Below are positions 7,749-14,788 of a stretch of DNA of 25,404 nt, one piece after another. This DNA comes from Clostridia bacterium. Lineage in GTDB: Bacteria > Bacillota_A > Clostridia > Christensenellales > Aristaeellaceae. A model generated the notes under the pieces. It searched no databases. It had not been told where the DNA came from and was given only the letters and a program-made list of their open reading frames with translations. The DNA is taken from contig JAFQOY010000178.1 in NCBI GenBank assembly GCA_017412025.1, forward strand, positions 1 to 25,404, written 5' to 3'. Numbering within the stretch: the first letter of the stretch is position 1; each line of letters opens with the position of its first letter. Position numbers and translations under genes: made by a program.

Positions 7749-8654
7749 TCACAGATACTCCGACTCGATCTCCCGGATTCTTTCGGCAAGACGTCTGTTC
7801 TCAGGCGTTTCTATCCCCAGGCTCTTGCCCAGACGGCAGATCGTCTCGCCATAGAGTTCCACTTCCGTCTTCCGCTTTGCACGGATATCCTGAAGCGTTG
7901 ACGACAACCCGTCGCAGCACAGCGTATCCAGCTGTTTATCCCATGCTTCAATATCCCGTTCGTCCATGGTGATACCCAGCGCGTTGGCGATATCGATTAC
8001 CTCGCGCTGCGCGCGGTGCATCTGCTCCATCACGGCCGGATTGGAACGCACGCCTTCGTAATGGAGACCGGTCACCGCGCTCACCTGATTCATGCCCACG
8101 TTGACCATCAGCTTCCACCACATCTGATGCAGCATGTCTCTGGGCGTGTCATACGGAATGCCTGCCAGATCAAAATACGCCGCAACGTCCGCCACAGCCT
8201 CGCTTATTCTTCCATCCGTCTCTCCAAAGACGATCCGCCCCCGCCGATTCATACATACGGCGCGTCCCTGCCTGTTGGAATCTACGCCGGAACACATCGC
8301 CAGCAGTACGCGCGCCTGAGGAAACCGGCTTCTGATCACCTGTTCCGAACTGATGCCATTGAGCAGAGAAAGAATAATGGTTCCTTCACCAACAACAGGT
8401 GCAATCTGTTCCAGCACTTCCGGAAACGTATGCCACTTCACAGCGACAATCACCAGAGACGCCGGCTTTTCAGCTTCTTCAGGATTGATCATTTCCATCT
8501 TGAGCCGTTCTCCGTTCACGCTGACCGGATGATCCAGATAGGACTGTTTGTTCCGGACAATCGCATAGCACGGCACCTGACTGAGCAGACATGCCGGCTG
8601 CGCATAAATTGCTCCTACCGCCCCAAGACCTGCAAAAGCAACAGATTCAATCAT
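7749..8654 (-). CDS. Ketopantoate reductase family (ApbA/PanE-like) 2-keto acid reductase
   Basis: The ATG at 8654 follows GGAGGAGG by about 8 bases. The 301-aa product starts with a Rossmann nucleotide-binding loop (GLGAVGAIYA, about residues 9-18). It carries VIVAVKWHTFPEVLE, LLNGISSEQVI, and the C-terminal helical signature MWWKLMVNVGMNQVSAVT near residue 180, which supplies the catalytic Lys and Asn. These fit NAD(P)H-dependent reduction of a 2-keto acid or the reverse oxidation. Many family members are not true pantothenate enzymes. Here the gene lies just upstream of a sugar-acid type TRAP operon, so oxidation or reduction of the imported acid is more likely. It has its own promoter and no terminator before gntR, so read-through is possible. 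Confidence 0.85.
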   Translation of the reverse strand: MIESVAFAGLGAVGAIYAQPACLLSQVPCYAIVRNKQSYLDHPVSVNGERLKMEMINPEEAEKPASLVIVAVKWHTFPEVLEQIAPVVGEGTIILSLLNGISSEQVIRSRFPQARVLLAMCSGVDSNRQGRAVCMNRRGRIVFGETDGRISEAVADVAAYFDLAGIPYDTPRDMLHQMWWKLMVNVGMNQVSAVTGLHYEGVRSNPAVMEQMHRAQREVIDIANALGITMDERDIEAWDKQLDTLCCDGLSSTLQDIRAKRKTEVELYGETICRLGKSLGIETPENRRLAERIREIESEYL

Positions 8655-8682
8655 ATTTCATTCCTCCTCCGCCCTTGCACAG

Positions 8683-8696
8683 TCAAACGCTTTCAC
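8683..8696 (-). promoter_or_regulatory. Possible cre (CcpA) site at the start of the reductase transcript
   Basis: On the minus strand TGAAAGCGTTTGA has the CcpA core AAAGCGTTT with nearly symmetric arms (one mismatch to TGAAA/TTTCA). It sits at or just after the predicted start of transcription, where a bound CcpA would block elongation. Catabolite repression of a carbohydrate-acid gene would make sense. The match is imperfect. Confidence 0.35.
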
Positions 8697-8700
8697 TTCG

Positions 8701-8728
8701 ATTATACCAGAAACAGACCGGATATCAA
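8701..8728 (-). promoter_or_regulatory. Promoter of the PanE-like reductase gene
   Basis: On the minus strand TTGATA (8728-8723), a 16-bp spacer and TATAAT (8706-8701) form a good sigma-A promoter, about 47 bp before the reductase start codon. Confidence 0.75.
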
Positions 8729-8771
8729 GAGAAAAGCCCGGTTTGTCCGCGCAGACCGCATCGCCGGCATG

Positions 8772-8810
8772 AAAAAAGGAGCTCCAGCCGCAGCAAAGAG
8801 CTCCTCTTTT
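8772..8810 (-). terminator. Terminator after ccsA
   Basis: On the minus strand GGAGCTC pairs with GAGCTCC around a 13-base loop and is followed by TTTTTTC. It closes the nrfA-resB-ccsA transcript about 40 bp past the ccsA stop, just ahead of the promoter of the next gene. Confidence 0.8.
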
Positions 8811-8849
8811 CTGTTCGGTTCAAATCACCGTCATGGCCGCATCGCCGCG

Positions 8850-9647
8850 TCAGACTGCATAGGAATGCAGCCCCGGCAGCAGCTTGTTGACGCCGGCAAA
8901 CGTAAAGAGCACGCAGACGACGGCGATCACCGCAAACCACGCCATCCGCTTTCCCTGCCAGTTCATGCGCATGCGCTGATGCAGGTAGATCGCGTAGAGA
9001 ATCCACGTAATCAACGCCCATGTCTCCTTCGGATCCCAGCTCCACCAGCGGCTCCACGCCTGCTCCGCCCAGATCGCGCCGGAGAGGATGACCACCGTCA
9101 GCAGCAGGAAGCCCAGGCAGATCAGCCGGTAAATCATGTAATCCGTCTGCTTCATGCGCAGGCTGCTTTCGTCCGTTCCCTTGCGGAGCATCAGCAGATA
9201 CTGCAGCCCCAGACCGCCCGCGATCGCAAAGGACGCATAGGAGAACGTCGCAGAGCCGATGTGCAGCGCAAACCATGTCGAGCGCAGCGCAGGCATAAGC
9301 TCCTTGATCTCCATCGGCTGGAACGCCGCATAGGACAGAACCAGAAACGCCACCGGCATGCTGACCGTCATGATCCATTCCTGACGGATCTTTCTGTAGA
9401 GCACAATACCCATGAGCGCCGCGGACCAGGCAAAGCCGGACGCAAACTCAAACTGATTGGCCAGCGGCAGACGGCCGGCGGCCACGCCGCGCCAGACCGT
9501 ATACGCGGTATGCACCGCAAATGCCGTCAGAAACACGGCGCGCGCCGCACGGGTCAGCTTCTCCCTGCCCATCACCGCGCCGACAGCCTGCAGCATCGTC
9601 GCAGCAAAATACCCGACGACCGCAGCAAAGAACAATACATCCATCAT
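8850..9647 (-). CDS. ccsA: System II cytochrome c biogenesis protein CcsA (ResC type)
   Basis: The 265-aa protein is an integral membrane protein with about eight helices. It carries the haem-handling WWD signature (WAEQAWSRWWSWDPKETW, about residues 193-210) and conserved histidines near residues 46, 129 and 223 that are expected to hold haem. With ResB it exports haem and attaches it to CXXCH motifs of cytochromes outside the membrane. The start overlaps the resB stop by 4 bp (ATGA), with AGGAGG upstream, so the two are coupled. The only cytochrome c in view is NrfA, two genes upstream, which is its obvious client. It is also called CcsB in some annotations. Confidence 0.93.
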   Translation of the reverse strand: MMDVLFFAAVVGYFAATMLQAVGAVMGREKLTRAARAVFLTAFAVHTAYTVWRGVAAGRLPLANQFEFASGFAWSAALMGIVLYRKIRQEWIMTVSMPVAFLVLSYAAFQPMEIKELMPALRSTWFALHIGSATFSYASFAIAGGLGLQYLLMLRKGTDESSLRMKQTDYMIYRLICLGFLLLTVVILSGAIWAEQAWSRWWSWDPKETWALITWILYAIYLHQRMRMNWQGKRMAWFAVIAVVCVLFTFAGVNKLLPGLHSYAV

Positions 9648-10885
9648 GCCTCGTCCTCCTTAAGCAATGCTTCCAGTTCGATCAGAAGGCCCGTCTGCGC
9701 CTTCGGGCTGATCACGGCATAACCGTCCGGCAGAACTTTGACGGCAACCGGCACCATGAAGAAGCACAGATACAACCCTGCCACCATCAGCGCAAACACG
9801 GCGTACAGCATGCCCAGTACAGCCCCATGCACATGCTTGATGCGCAGCCCCGGATAGCTGACCGGCGCAAGGAGCGTAAAGCTCACCTCTCCAATGGTCA
9901 GCGTCTCATCCGGAAAGGCGAGTACCGGCGTCGTCATGCCATCCGCAATCGAGAGCACGTCATATACCGGGTCGTCATACGCGCCGGATGTGCTCGTCAC
10001 CAGCGTCACGTTTCCATCCGCGTCCTGCACATAGCCCGGATACAGCGCCTGAAAGAACATGCCGTTTCTGCCGTCAAGCGTCAGAAAGCAGGACTCCGTC
10101 AGCAGCATCTCCTCACTGATACCCGTCGTCAGGTTGGTGATTCTCACATTGCCCGCCGTGCCGTACGTCTGCTGATAGATCTTGTATCCACCGAAGCTCA
10201 TCGGCTCATTGACGCGGATCTCACGCTGCGCCTGCCGCCCTCCGTCCGCAGAGGACACCGTCAGCCGGCTCGCATAATCGAGCATGCCCGTCTCATCCTC
10301 GATCTGAAATCTGTCAACGGCAACCGTCGTTCCGTCCTCAAGCGTCAGCGCCTGGCCGGGCATCACCACGCGATCCTGCACATCCGCCGTGATCACGGCG
10401 GCAGCGCCGACCAGCAGAATCAGCAAAAAGGACAGGTGCGTCACAAACGAACCGAAAAAGCCGGGCATGTTTCTGGCATATACCCTGACGCCGTCTTTCT
10501 CCGTGCAGCGGAAACCATGCCGCCTGAGATGATCCTCCAGCTTCCGGCTCTGCGTTCCGCTCGTGCGGATCTCCGGCTGCGCGCCTGCCGCCCGGGCAAG
10601 CAGCCTCTTTCCCGCGCGCGCCGCTCCGGGCAGGCGCACAATGGAGCACAGCGTCAGGTTCAGACACAGCGCGCCCAGCAGCACAATGAAATACGGCGCG
10701 GAAAACACATCGTTAAGCCTGAGCGCCAGAATCAGCTGCGCCGCATCCGCGCCATAGCGCTTCACGTAATCCATGGGCGCGCCCTGCTGCACAATCAAAG
10801 ACCCCGCTACGGAACATGCAATGACAAGCACAAGCAGAATCATGCCAAATGTCATCGAGCGCAAAAATCGGATTGCCCTTTTCAA
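9644..10885 (-). CDS. resB: System II cytochrome c biogenesis protein ResB
   Basis: The 413-aa product fits the ResB/Ccs1 family. It has an N-terminal pair of helices beginning KRAIRFLRSMTFGMILLVLV, another helix near residue 70 (APYFIVLLGALCLNLTL), a third-helix region around 145-165 (FVTHLSFLLILLVGAAAVI), a long extracytoplasmic beta-rich domain (about 170-360), and a last helix near 375. The start is a TTG at 10885: the N-terminus aligns with the usual ResB opening, GGGG lies 9 bases upstream, and the next in-frame ATG would cut the first helix. ResB works with CcsA to keep the apocytochrome thiols reduced and to attach haem. It follows nrfA after 97 bp with a hairpin between them. Confidence 0.9.
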   Translation of the reverse strand: MKRAIRFLRSMTFGMILLVLVIACSVAGSLIVQQGAPMDYVKRYGADAAQLILALRLNDVFSAPYFIVLLGALCLNLTLCSIVRLPGAARAGKRLLARAAGAQPEIRTSGTQSRKLEDHLRRHGFRCTEKDGVRVYARNMPGFFGSFVTHLSFLLILLVGAAAVITADVQDRVVMPGQALTLEDGTTVAVDRFQIEDETGMLDYASRLTVSSADGGRQAQREIRVNEPMSFGGYKIYQQTYGTAGNVRITNLTTGISEEMLLTESCFLTLDGRNGMFFQALYPGYVQDADGNVTLVTSTSGAYDDPVYDVLSIADGMTTPVLAFPDETLTIGEVSFTLLAPVSYPGLRIKHVHGAVLGMLYAVFALMVAGLYLCFFMVPVAVKVLPDGYAVISPKAQTGLLIELEALLKEDEA

Positions 10886-10934
10886 AATCCTGTTCCCCTT
10901 TTATCACTTTAGTTCTTTTGCATCGCCAATGAAT

Positions 10935-10974
10935 GCCGCCGAAGCAGCCTTGTGATTGCTCACGCTCCGGCGGC
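10935..10974 (-). other. Stable hairpin between nrfA and resB, no U-tract
   Basis: GCCGCCGAAGC (10935-10945) and GCTCCGGCGGC (10964-10974) form an 11-bp stem with one mismatch and an 18-base loop. Neither strand continues with a T run, so it is not a standard terminator. On the minus-strand mRNA it may protect the nrfA 3' end or reduce resB/ccsA expression relative to nrfA. Confidence 0.55.
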
Positions 10975-10982
10975 AAAAGCGT

Positions 10983-12164
10983 TTACAGCTTGATCAGCGT
11001 CAGCGCCTCGTCAATCAGCGCTTCCGCCTTGTCAAGGCACTCGCCGGTCAGCCTGGAATTGTGCGCGCCTTCGCTGTTCTCAACAAAGACGAAATCCCAG
11101 TAGAACTGACCCTTGCGGTTCAGGCTGCGGATGGCGTTCAGCTCTTCCTCCGTATAGGATCCGGAAGCCACGGCGTCCGCCAGCTTGTTGGTCAGGTCTT
11201 CCAGCTTGGTGCCGATGGCGATGGTACGCTCTTCGGCCTTCGCCTGGATGCCCGCAACGAATCCATTGAGATCCGGATGGCAGGCCGCGCAGGTCGCCTG
11301 GATGGACTCGCTGGCCAGCGGGCTCATCCAGTAGTGGCTGGTGTAGGTCTCGCCGGCGGCGTTGACCGCCTTCTCCATGTGGCAGTCCGCACAGGAGAAC
11401 TGAGACGCATGCACGCTGCCCGCGCCCATGTAGGTTTCAAACTCCGGATGCTGCACCTTGATCTGCGCAACGCCGGTGCGCGGATTGGTGTAATCCGCAA
11501 AGTTCATCTCCTCAAAGAACGCGAGGATCTGATCCGGATGCATCGCAGCCTTGCTGTCATAGGGCAGCGTCACGGCCTTGGTCTCCGGATCGAAGTAGTA
11601 CTCCACGTGGCACTGCGCGCAGGAGGCGGTCTCCGGGTTGAGGCCCTCCAGCTCGGCGCCCATGGCGTCGGCCAGATAGGTGTGGGTGACGACCAGCTCG
11701 CTGCCGGTGTTGGCGTGGCAGTTGTAGCAGCTCACGCTCTCGTTCACCTCGGCGAGCATGTCCTCAAAGGCGATGGCATACGCGCTCACGCCCTCGTTGT
11801 TCACCTTAGCGGTGAAATCCGGCGTCTTGCAGGTGAAGCAGTTCGCCAGCTTGTGCGGACGGCCGGTATTGGTCACGTCCTGCACGGTGTAGTAGTGGCC
11901 GCGCGCGCTGTTGTAGAACTTGTTGAAGGCCATTCCTTCATACACGGTCGCGATCATCGGATACTCCTCCACATGATCGATCACCGCATCGTTTTCCGCA
12001 TTCTTCATGTAAGAAGCGTAGACGTCCGGATAGGTCTTCTCCCAGTCAGCGGCTTTGATCACGGTGACGCCCGTTCCTGTCTGCACGGCGGTCGCCGCCT
12101 GAGCGGACACGCACACAGACACAAGCATCATCATCGCCAGAGCCAGCATGAGGATTCTCTTCAT
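10983..12164 (-). CDS. nrfA: Ammonia-forming cytochrome c nitrite reductase NrfA (pentaheme)
   Basis: From the ATG at 12164 the product is 393 aa, somewhat short for NrfA, with a signal peptide (MKRILMLALA to about SAQA). It has five haem sites: CFTCK at 109-113, the catalytic Lys-ligated haem unique to NrfA, and CXXCH at 146, 182, 258 and 292. Active-site landmarks are also present: the Arg of ARGHYY (about 88), the Tyr in CAQCHVEYYF, and the His in VQHPEFE (about 239). The enzyme reduces nitrite to ammonium with six electrons outside the membrane, and can also act on NO and hydroxylamine. No nrfH quinol-oxidising partner is seen next to it. resB and ccsA follow on the same strand, and a Crp/Fnr regulator is divergent. 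Confidence 0.95.
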   Translation of the reverse strand: MKRILMLALAMMMLVSVCVSAQAATAVQTGTGVTVIKAADWEKTYPDVYASYMKNAENDAVIDHVEEYPMIATVYEGMAFNKFYNSARGHYYTVQDVTNTGRPHKLANCFTCKTPDFTAKVNNEGVSAYAIAFEDMLAEVNESVSCYNCHANTGSELVVTHTYLADAMGAELEGLNPETASCAQCHVEYYFDPETKAVTLPYDSKAAMHPDQILAFFEEMNFADYTNPRTGVAQIKVQHPEFETYMGAGSVHASQFSCADCHMEKAVNAAGETYTSHYWMSPLASESIQATCAACHPDLNGFVAGIQAKAEERTIAIGTKLEDLTNKLADAVASGSYTEEELNAIRSLNRKGQFYWDFVFVENSEGAHNSRLTGECLDKAEALIDEALTLIKL

Positions 12165-12230
12165 CTTTGGAATTCCCCTTTCCTCGGGCAGCAATGAAGG
12201 CCGCATCGCCGCCTCTTTAGAATATCAGAA

Positions 12231-12259
12231 TTGACATTCCGGTTTCATTATAAGATAAT
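12231..12259 (+). promoter_or_regulatory. Promoter of the Crp/Fnr-family gene
   Basis: TTGACA (12231-12236), a 17-bp spacer and GATAAT (12254-12259) make a near-consensus sigma-A promoter, with the start expected near 12266. It overlaps the minus-strand nrfA -10 region, so the two divergent promoters probably compete. Confidence 0.8.
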
Positions 12260-12288
12260 GTATACGGAAAACCCGTTGTATTTCCAAC
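12247..12288 (-). promoter_or_regulatory. nrfA promoter with class II-type Crp/Fnr site
   Basis: On the minus strand TATAAT (12252-12247) is a perfect -10 with no good -35. The palindrome GTTG-N6-CAAC (12275-12288, flanks CCGTTG/CAACAG) is centred at 12281.5, which is 41.5 bp upstream of a start placed at about 12240. This is the classic arrangement for an activator of the Crp/Fnr family at a class II promoter. The same site lies at about +15 of the divergent regulator transcript, so it could repress its own gene. Confidence 0.6.
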
Positions 12289-12303
12289 AGGACGAGGTGA
12301 GTT

Positions 12304-12966
12304 ATGGTCAAATATATTCACTTGATGACAAAGTGCGCGCTCTTTGACCGCATCGGCGAGAAGGACCTTCTGACCATGCTTTCCTGCCTGCGCGCACAGG
12401 TACTTTCCTTCGAGGCTCAGCAGCCCATCATGCACCAGGGCAGCGCCGCAAAGCACCTGGGTATACTGCTCAGCGGCGAGGCCTGCATCGCGTATATCGA
12501 TGAAACCGGCACGCACGACATCGTCGCCACCCTTGCCGGGGGTGATCTGTTTGCAGAAACCTTTGCCGCTGCGGGCTGCGGCGTGCTGCCCGTCAGCGTA
12601 ATCGCCTCGTCCGCATGCTCGGTACTGCTGCTTGAATACAGCCGCGTCATCACCGGCTGCAGCAACGGCTGCATGGCGCATTCCTATCTGGTTACCAATC
12701 TGCTGCACATCCTCGCATGCAAGAATCTTCTGCTCAAACAGAAGATGGATATTATCATGAAGCGCACGACACGGGAAAAACTGACGGCCTATCTGCGCGA
12801 ACAGCAGAAATGCGCCGGGCAGGCACGCTTCAGGATTCCGTTTGACCGTCAGGGGCTGGCGGATTATCTTGGCGTGGAGCGCAGCGCCATGTGCGCCGAA
12901 CTCAGCCGCATGAAAAAGGACGGCCTGATTGATTACTGCAAAAACGAGTTCACACTCATACCCTGA
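12304..12966 (+). CDS. Crp/Fnr-family transcriptional regulator
   Basis: The 220-aa protein starts at the ATG at 12304 (GAGGTG upstream). It has a cyclic-nucleotide-binding-like beta roll (about residues 15-115: QGSAAKHLGILLSGEACIAYIDETGTHDIVATLAGGDLF), a dimerisation helix (about 118-155) and a C-terminal winged helix with recognition-helix region GLADYLGVERSAMCAELSRMKKDGLI (about 180-205). There is no CxxC-type N-terminal iron-sulfur set as in FNR, although scattered cysteines exist. The signal could be haem, NO or another small ligand, as in other Crp-family regulators of nitrogen-oxide genes. The divergent position and shared palindrome make nrfA-resB-ccsA its likely target. Confidence 0.9.
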   Translation: MVKYIHLMTKCALFDRIGEKDLLTMLSCLRAQVLSFEAQQPIMHQGSAAKHLGILLSGEACIAYIDETGTHDIVATLAGGDLFAETFAAAGCGVLPVSVIASSACSVLLLEYSRVITGCSNGCMAHSYLVTNLLHILACKNLLLKQKMDIIMKRTTREKLTAYLREQQKCAGQARFRIPFDRQGLADYLGVERSAMCAELSRMKKDGLIDYCKNEFTLIP

Positions 12967-13024
12967 TACGCATATCTGCCGGAGGTCGTTGTATTAAGAA
13001 AACGTAAAGGTTTCTTATCGGCCT

Positions 13025-13053
13025 TTGTCAATCCCCAACTGCAAAGGTATAAT
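13025..13053 (+). promoter_or_regulatory. Promoter of the channel-like gene
   Basis: TTGTCA (13025-13030), a 17-bp spacer and TATAAT (13048-13053) lie 37 bp before the start codon. A small inverted repeat TAAGAAA / TTTCTTA (12995-13017) just upstream may weakly end the preceding regulator transcript. Confidence 0.8.
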
Positions 13054-13089
13054 GAAGTTCACAGGATCATTTTCCAAGGAGTGAACGAC

Positions 13090-13743
13090 ATGCCATCTGA
13101 ACAGGCCTCGCCGTCCCTTCGCAAGCGCATTTTTGAAATCATCGAAATCGGCGCGCCGGATGATTACGCAAGCCGGGCATATGACCTCTTCAATATGTTC
13201 TGCATCGTGGTCAACCTCATCGTCAGCGTCCTTTATACGTTTGATGAATTCAGCATCCCTTACGGCCCCGCCCTGCTGACTATCGAAGCGGTCACAGTCG
13301 CGTTCTTTGCCGTCGATTTTTTTCTGCGTATCCTCACCGCCAAATGCCTTCATCCGAAGCTTGGCGAGGCGCGCGCGCTGATCAAGTACCTGTTCTCCTT
13401 CAGCGGCATCGTCGATCTCTGTTCCTTCCTCCCGTATTATCTGCCTGTATTCTTCCCGTCCGGCGTCATCGCCTTCCTCATGTTCCGCGTCGTGCGCATA
13501 TTCCGCCTCTTCCGCATCAATGCGTATTACGATTCGCTCAACGTCATCACAGAGGTCATCACCAGCAAGCGCCAGCAGCTCGTCTCATCGGTATTCATGA
13601 TCGCCATCCTGATGCTGGCGTCAAGCCTGTGCATGTACAGCCTTGAAAACGCCGCGCAGCCCCATGTAGATACTCCTCCCCTCACATCCCGCCCGGCTGG
13701 TTTCTGCCAGGCGTTTTTTTGTCTCTCCGGAAGAGACATCTGA
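13090..13743 (+). CDS. Voltage-gated ion channel-like protein lacking the pore (truncated)
   Basis: The ATG at 13090 is chosen because AAGGAG lies eight bases upstream; the GTG at 13081 would be too close to it. The 217-aa product shows S1 (FNMFCIVVNLIVSVL), S2 (VTVAFFAVDFFLRIL), S3 (SFSGIVDLCSFLPYYL) and a clear voltage-sensor S4 with Arg at every third position (RVVRIFRLFRI). The S4-S5 linker and S5 follow (SSVFMIAILMLASSL to YSLEN). In bacterial Kv-like channels a selectivity filter (TxGYGD) and S6 follow. Here the sequence changes abruptly after about residue 191 to a Pro-rich tail that overlaps a terminator hairpin. The pore and S6 are missing, probably by deletion. It has a good promoter and ribosome site. 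It may be a pseudogene or a voltage-sensor-only protein. Confidence 0.75.
   Translation: MPSEQASPSLRKRIFEIIEIGAPDDYASRAYDLFNMFCIVVNLIVSVLYTFDEFSIPYGPALLTIEAVTVAFFAVDFFLRILTAKCLHPKLGEARALIKYLFSFSGIVDLCSFLPYYLPVFFPSGVIAFLMFRVVRIFRLFRINAYYDSLNVITEVITSKRQQLVSSVFMIAILMLASSLCMYSLENAAQPHVDTPPLTSRPAGFCQAFFCLSGRDI
13690..13720 (+). terminator. Terminator lying inside the 3' end of the truncated channel frame
   Basis: CGCCCGGC pairs with GCCAGGCG (one mismatch) around an 8-base loop, followed by TTTTTTT. It overlaps the last 18 or so codons of the channel-like frame, which is unusual for an intact gene and supports a deletion that joined an upstream coding segment to its former downstream terminator. 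Confidence 0.85.
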
Positions 13744-13780
13744 GCGCCCGCTTCATGCTATCATCCTTCCAGCATAGGCA

Positions 13781-13809
13781 TTGACCTGATATGATGCTCA
13801 TGCTAGAAT
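13781..13809 (+). promoter_or_regulatory. Promoter of the rnz-cca operon
   Basis: TTGACC (13781-13786), a 17-bp spacer and TAGAAT (13804-13809) precede the rnz start by 43 bp; AAAGGAGG is the ribosome site. Confidence 0.75.
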
Positions 13810-13852
13810 ATGAAAAGCTGCGGGGACAACAGCTAAAGGAGGTTGCTTTACC

Positions 13853-14788
13853 ATGATGAACATTACTCTGGTCGGCACGGGCGCGCTTCAGCCCCTGCCA
13901 GGGCGTGCGCTGGCCAGCGCCGCCGTCACTTTAGATGGACATGTCCTGCTGCTGGACTGCGGCGAGGGGACGCAGGCCGCGCTCAAGGGCGCGGACGTCA
14001 GCCTGATGAAAATCGACGTCATCGCCCTCACCCATTATCACGGCGACCACACCTACGGGCTGCCCGGCCTGCTGCAGAGCATGGGCATGGCCGGCAGAAC
14101 GGAAAGCGTATGCATTATCGGCCCGAAGGGGCTTGAGGAAGAAATGAAGCCCTTTCTCATGCTCTGTCCGTATCTGCCCTTTGAGCTCCGCCTGATGGAG
14201 CTGCCCGAAGAGGGGCTTTCCCTTCATGCATTGTGCAGCGCATGGCCCGAACAGGCGTATATCGCCGCGTTTGATACCGTGCACAAGGTGACCAGCCAGG
14301 GCTACCGCATTGACCTCAGACGTCCCGGCAAATTCATGCCGCAGAAAGCCAAAGCGCTCGGCGTGCCCGTTCAGCAGTGGAAGCTGCTTCAGCGCGGCGA
14401 ATCCATCGACATGGACGGCGTGTGCATTCTGCCTGAGCAGGTCATGGGCGAGCCGCGCCGCGGCATCTCCGTGGTATATACGGGCGATACTGCGGTATGC
14501 GCTTGTGTGCTTGCCGCCGCCGCAGACGCAGACCTGCTGATCTGCGAGGCGACGTACGGCGAAAACGGGCAGGAGAAAATGGCGGCAGAGCACGGGCACA
14601 TGACCTTCTCCCAGGCGGCGCGCACCGCTGCGCAGGCGGGCGCACGCAGGCTCTGGCTGACCCATTACTCGCCCAGAATCACAGACGCCGCAGAGTTTGA
14701 GTCAAATGCCCGTGCCATCTTCCCGTCCGTCCGCTGCGGCCAGGACGGCATGAGAGAAACCCTGACCTTTGACGAGGAGAATACCTGA
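13853..14788 (+). CDS. rnz: Ribonuclease Z (tRNA 3' endonuclease)
   Basis: The 311-aa product is a metallo-beta-lactamase-fold nuclease of RNase Z type. It has LLLDCGEGTQ after the first strands, the zinc motif THYHGDH (about residues 60-66), YTGDTA, an ICEATY strand, and EHGHMTFSQAA followed by LTHYSPR near the C-terminus, the last two carrying further zinc and catalytic histidines. It would cut the 3' trailer from tRNA precursors that lack an encoded CCA. The start has two adjacent ATGs (13853 and 13856). Its stop overlaps the start of the CCA-adding enzyme by one base (TGATG), so the two consecutive steps of tRNA 3'-end maturation are encoded together. Confidence 0.95.
   Translation: MMNITLVGTGALQPLPGRALASAAVTLDGHVLLLDCGEGTQAALKGADVSLMKIDVIALTHYHGDHTYGLPGLLQSMGMAGRTESVCIIGPKGLEEEMKPFLMLCPYLPFELRLMELPEEGLSLHALCSAWPEQAYIAAFDTVHKVTSQGYRIDLRRPGKFMPQKAKALGVPVQQWKLLQRGESIDMDGVCILPEQVMGEPRRGISVVYTGDTAVCACVLAAAADADLLICEATYGENGQEKMAAEHGHMTFSQAARTAAQAGARRLWLTHYSPRITDAAEFESNARAIFPSVRCGQDGMRETLTFDEENT

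Noticed and set aside
7749..8654. True panE (pantothenate synthesis) assignment
   Set aside because: The fold matches the family, but the genomic context is a sugar-acid type uptake locus and no other pantothenate gene is present; kept as family-level only.
12304..12966. The Crp/Fnr protein as an oxygen-sensing FNR with a [4Fe-4S] cluster
   Set aside because: It has scattered cysteines but not the CxxC-plus-C N-terminal cluster pattern of FNR.
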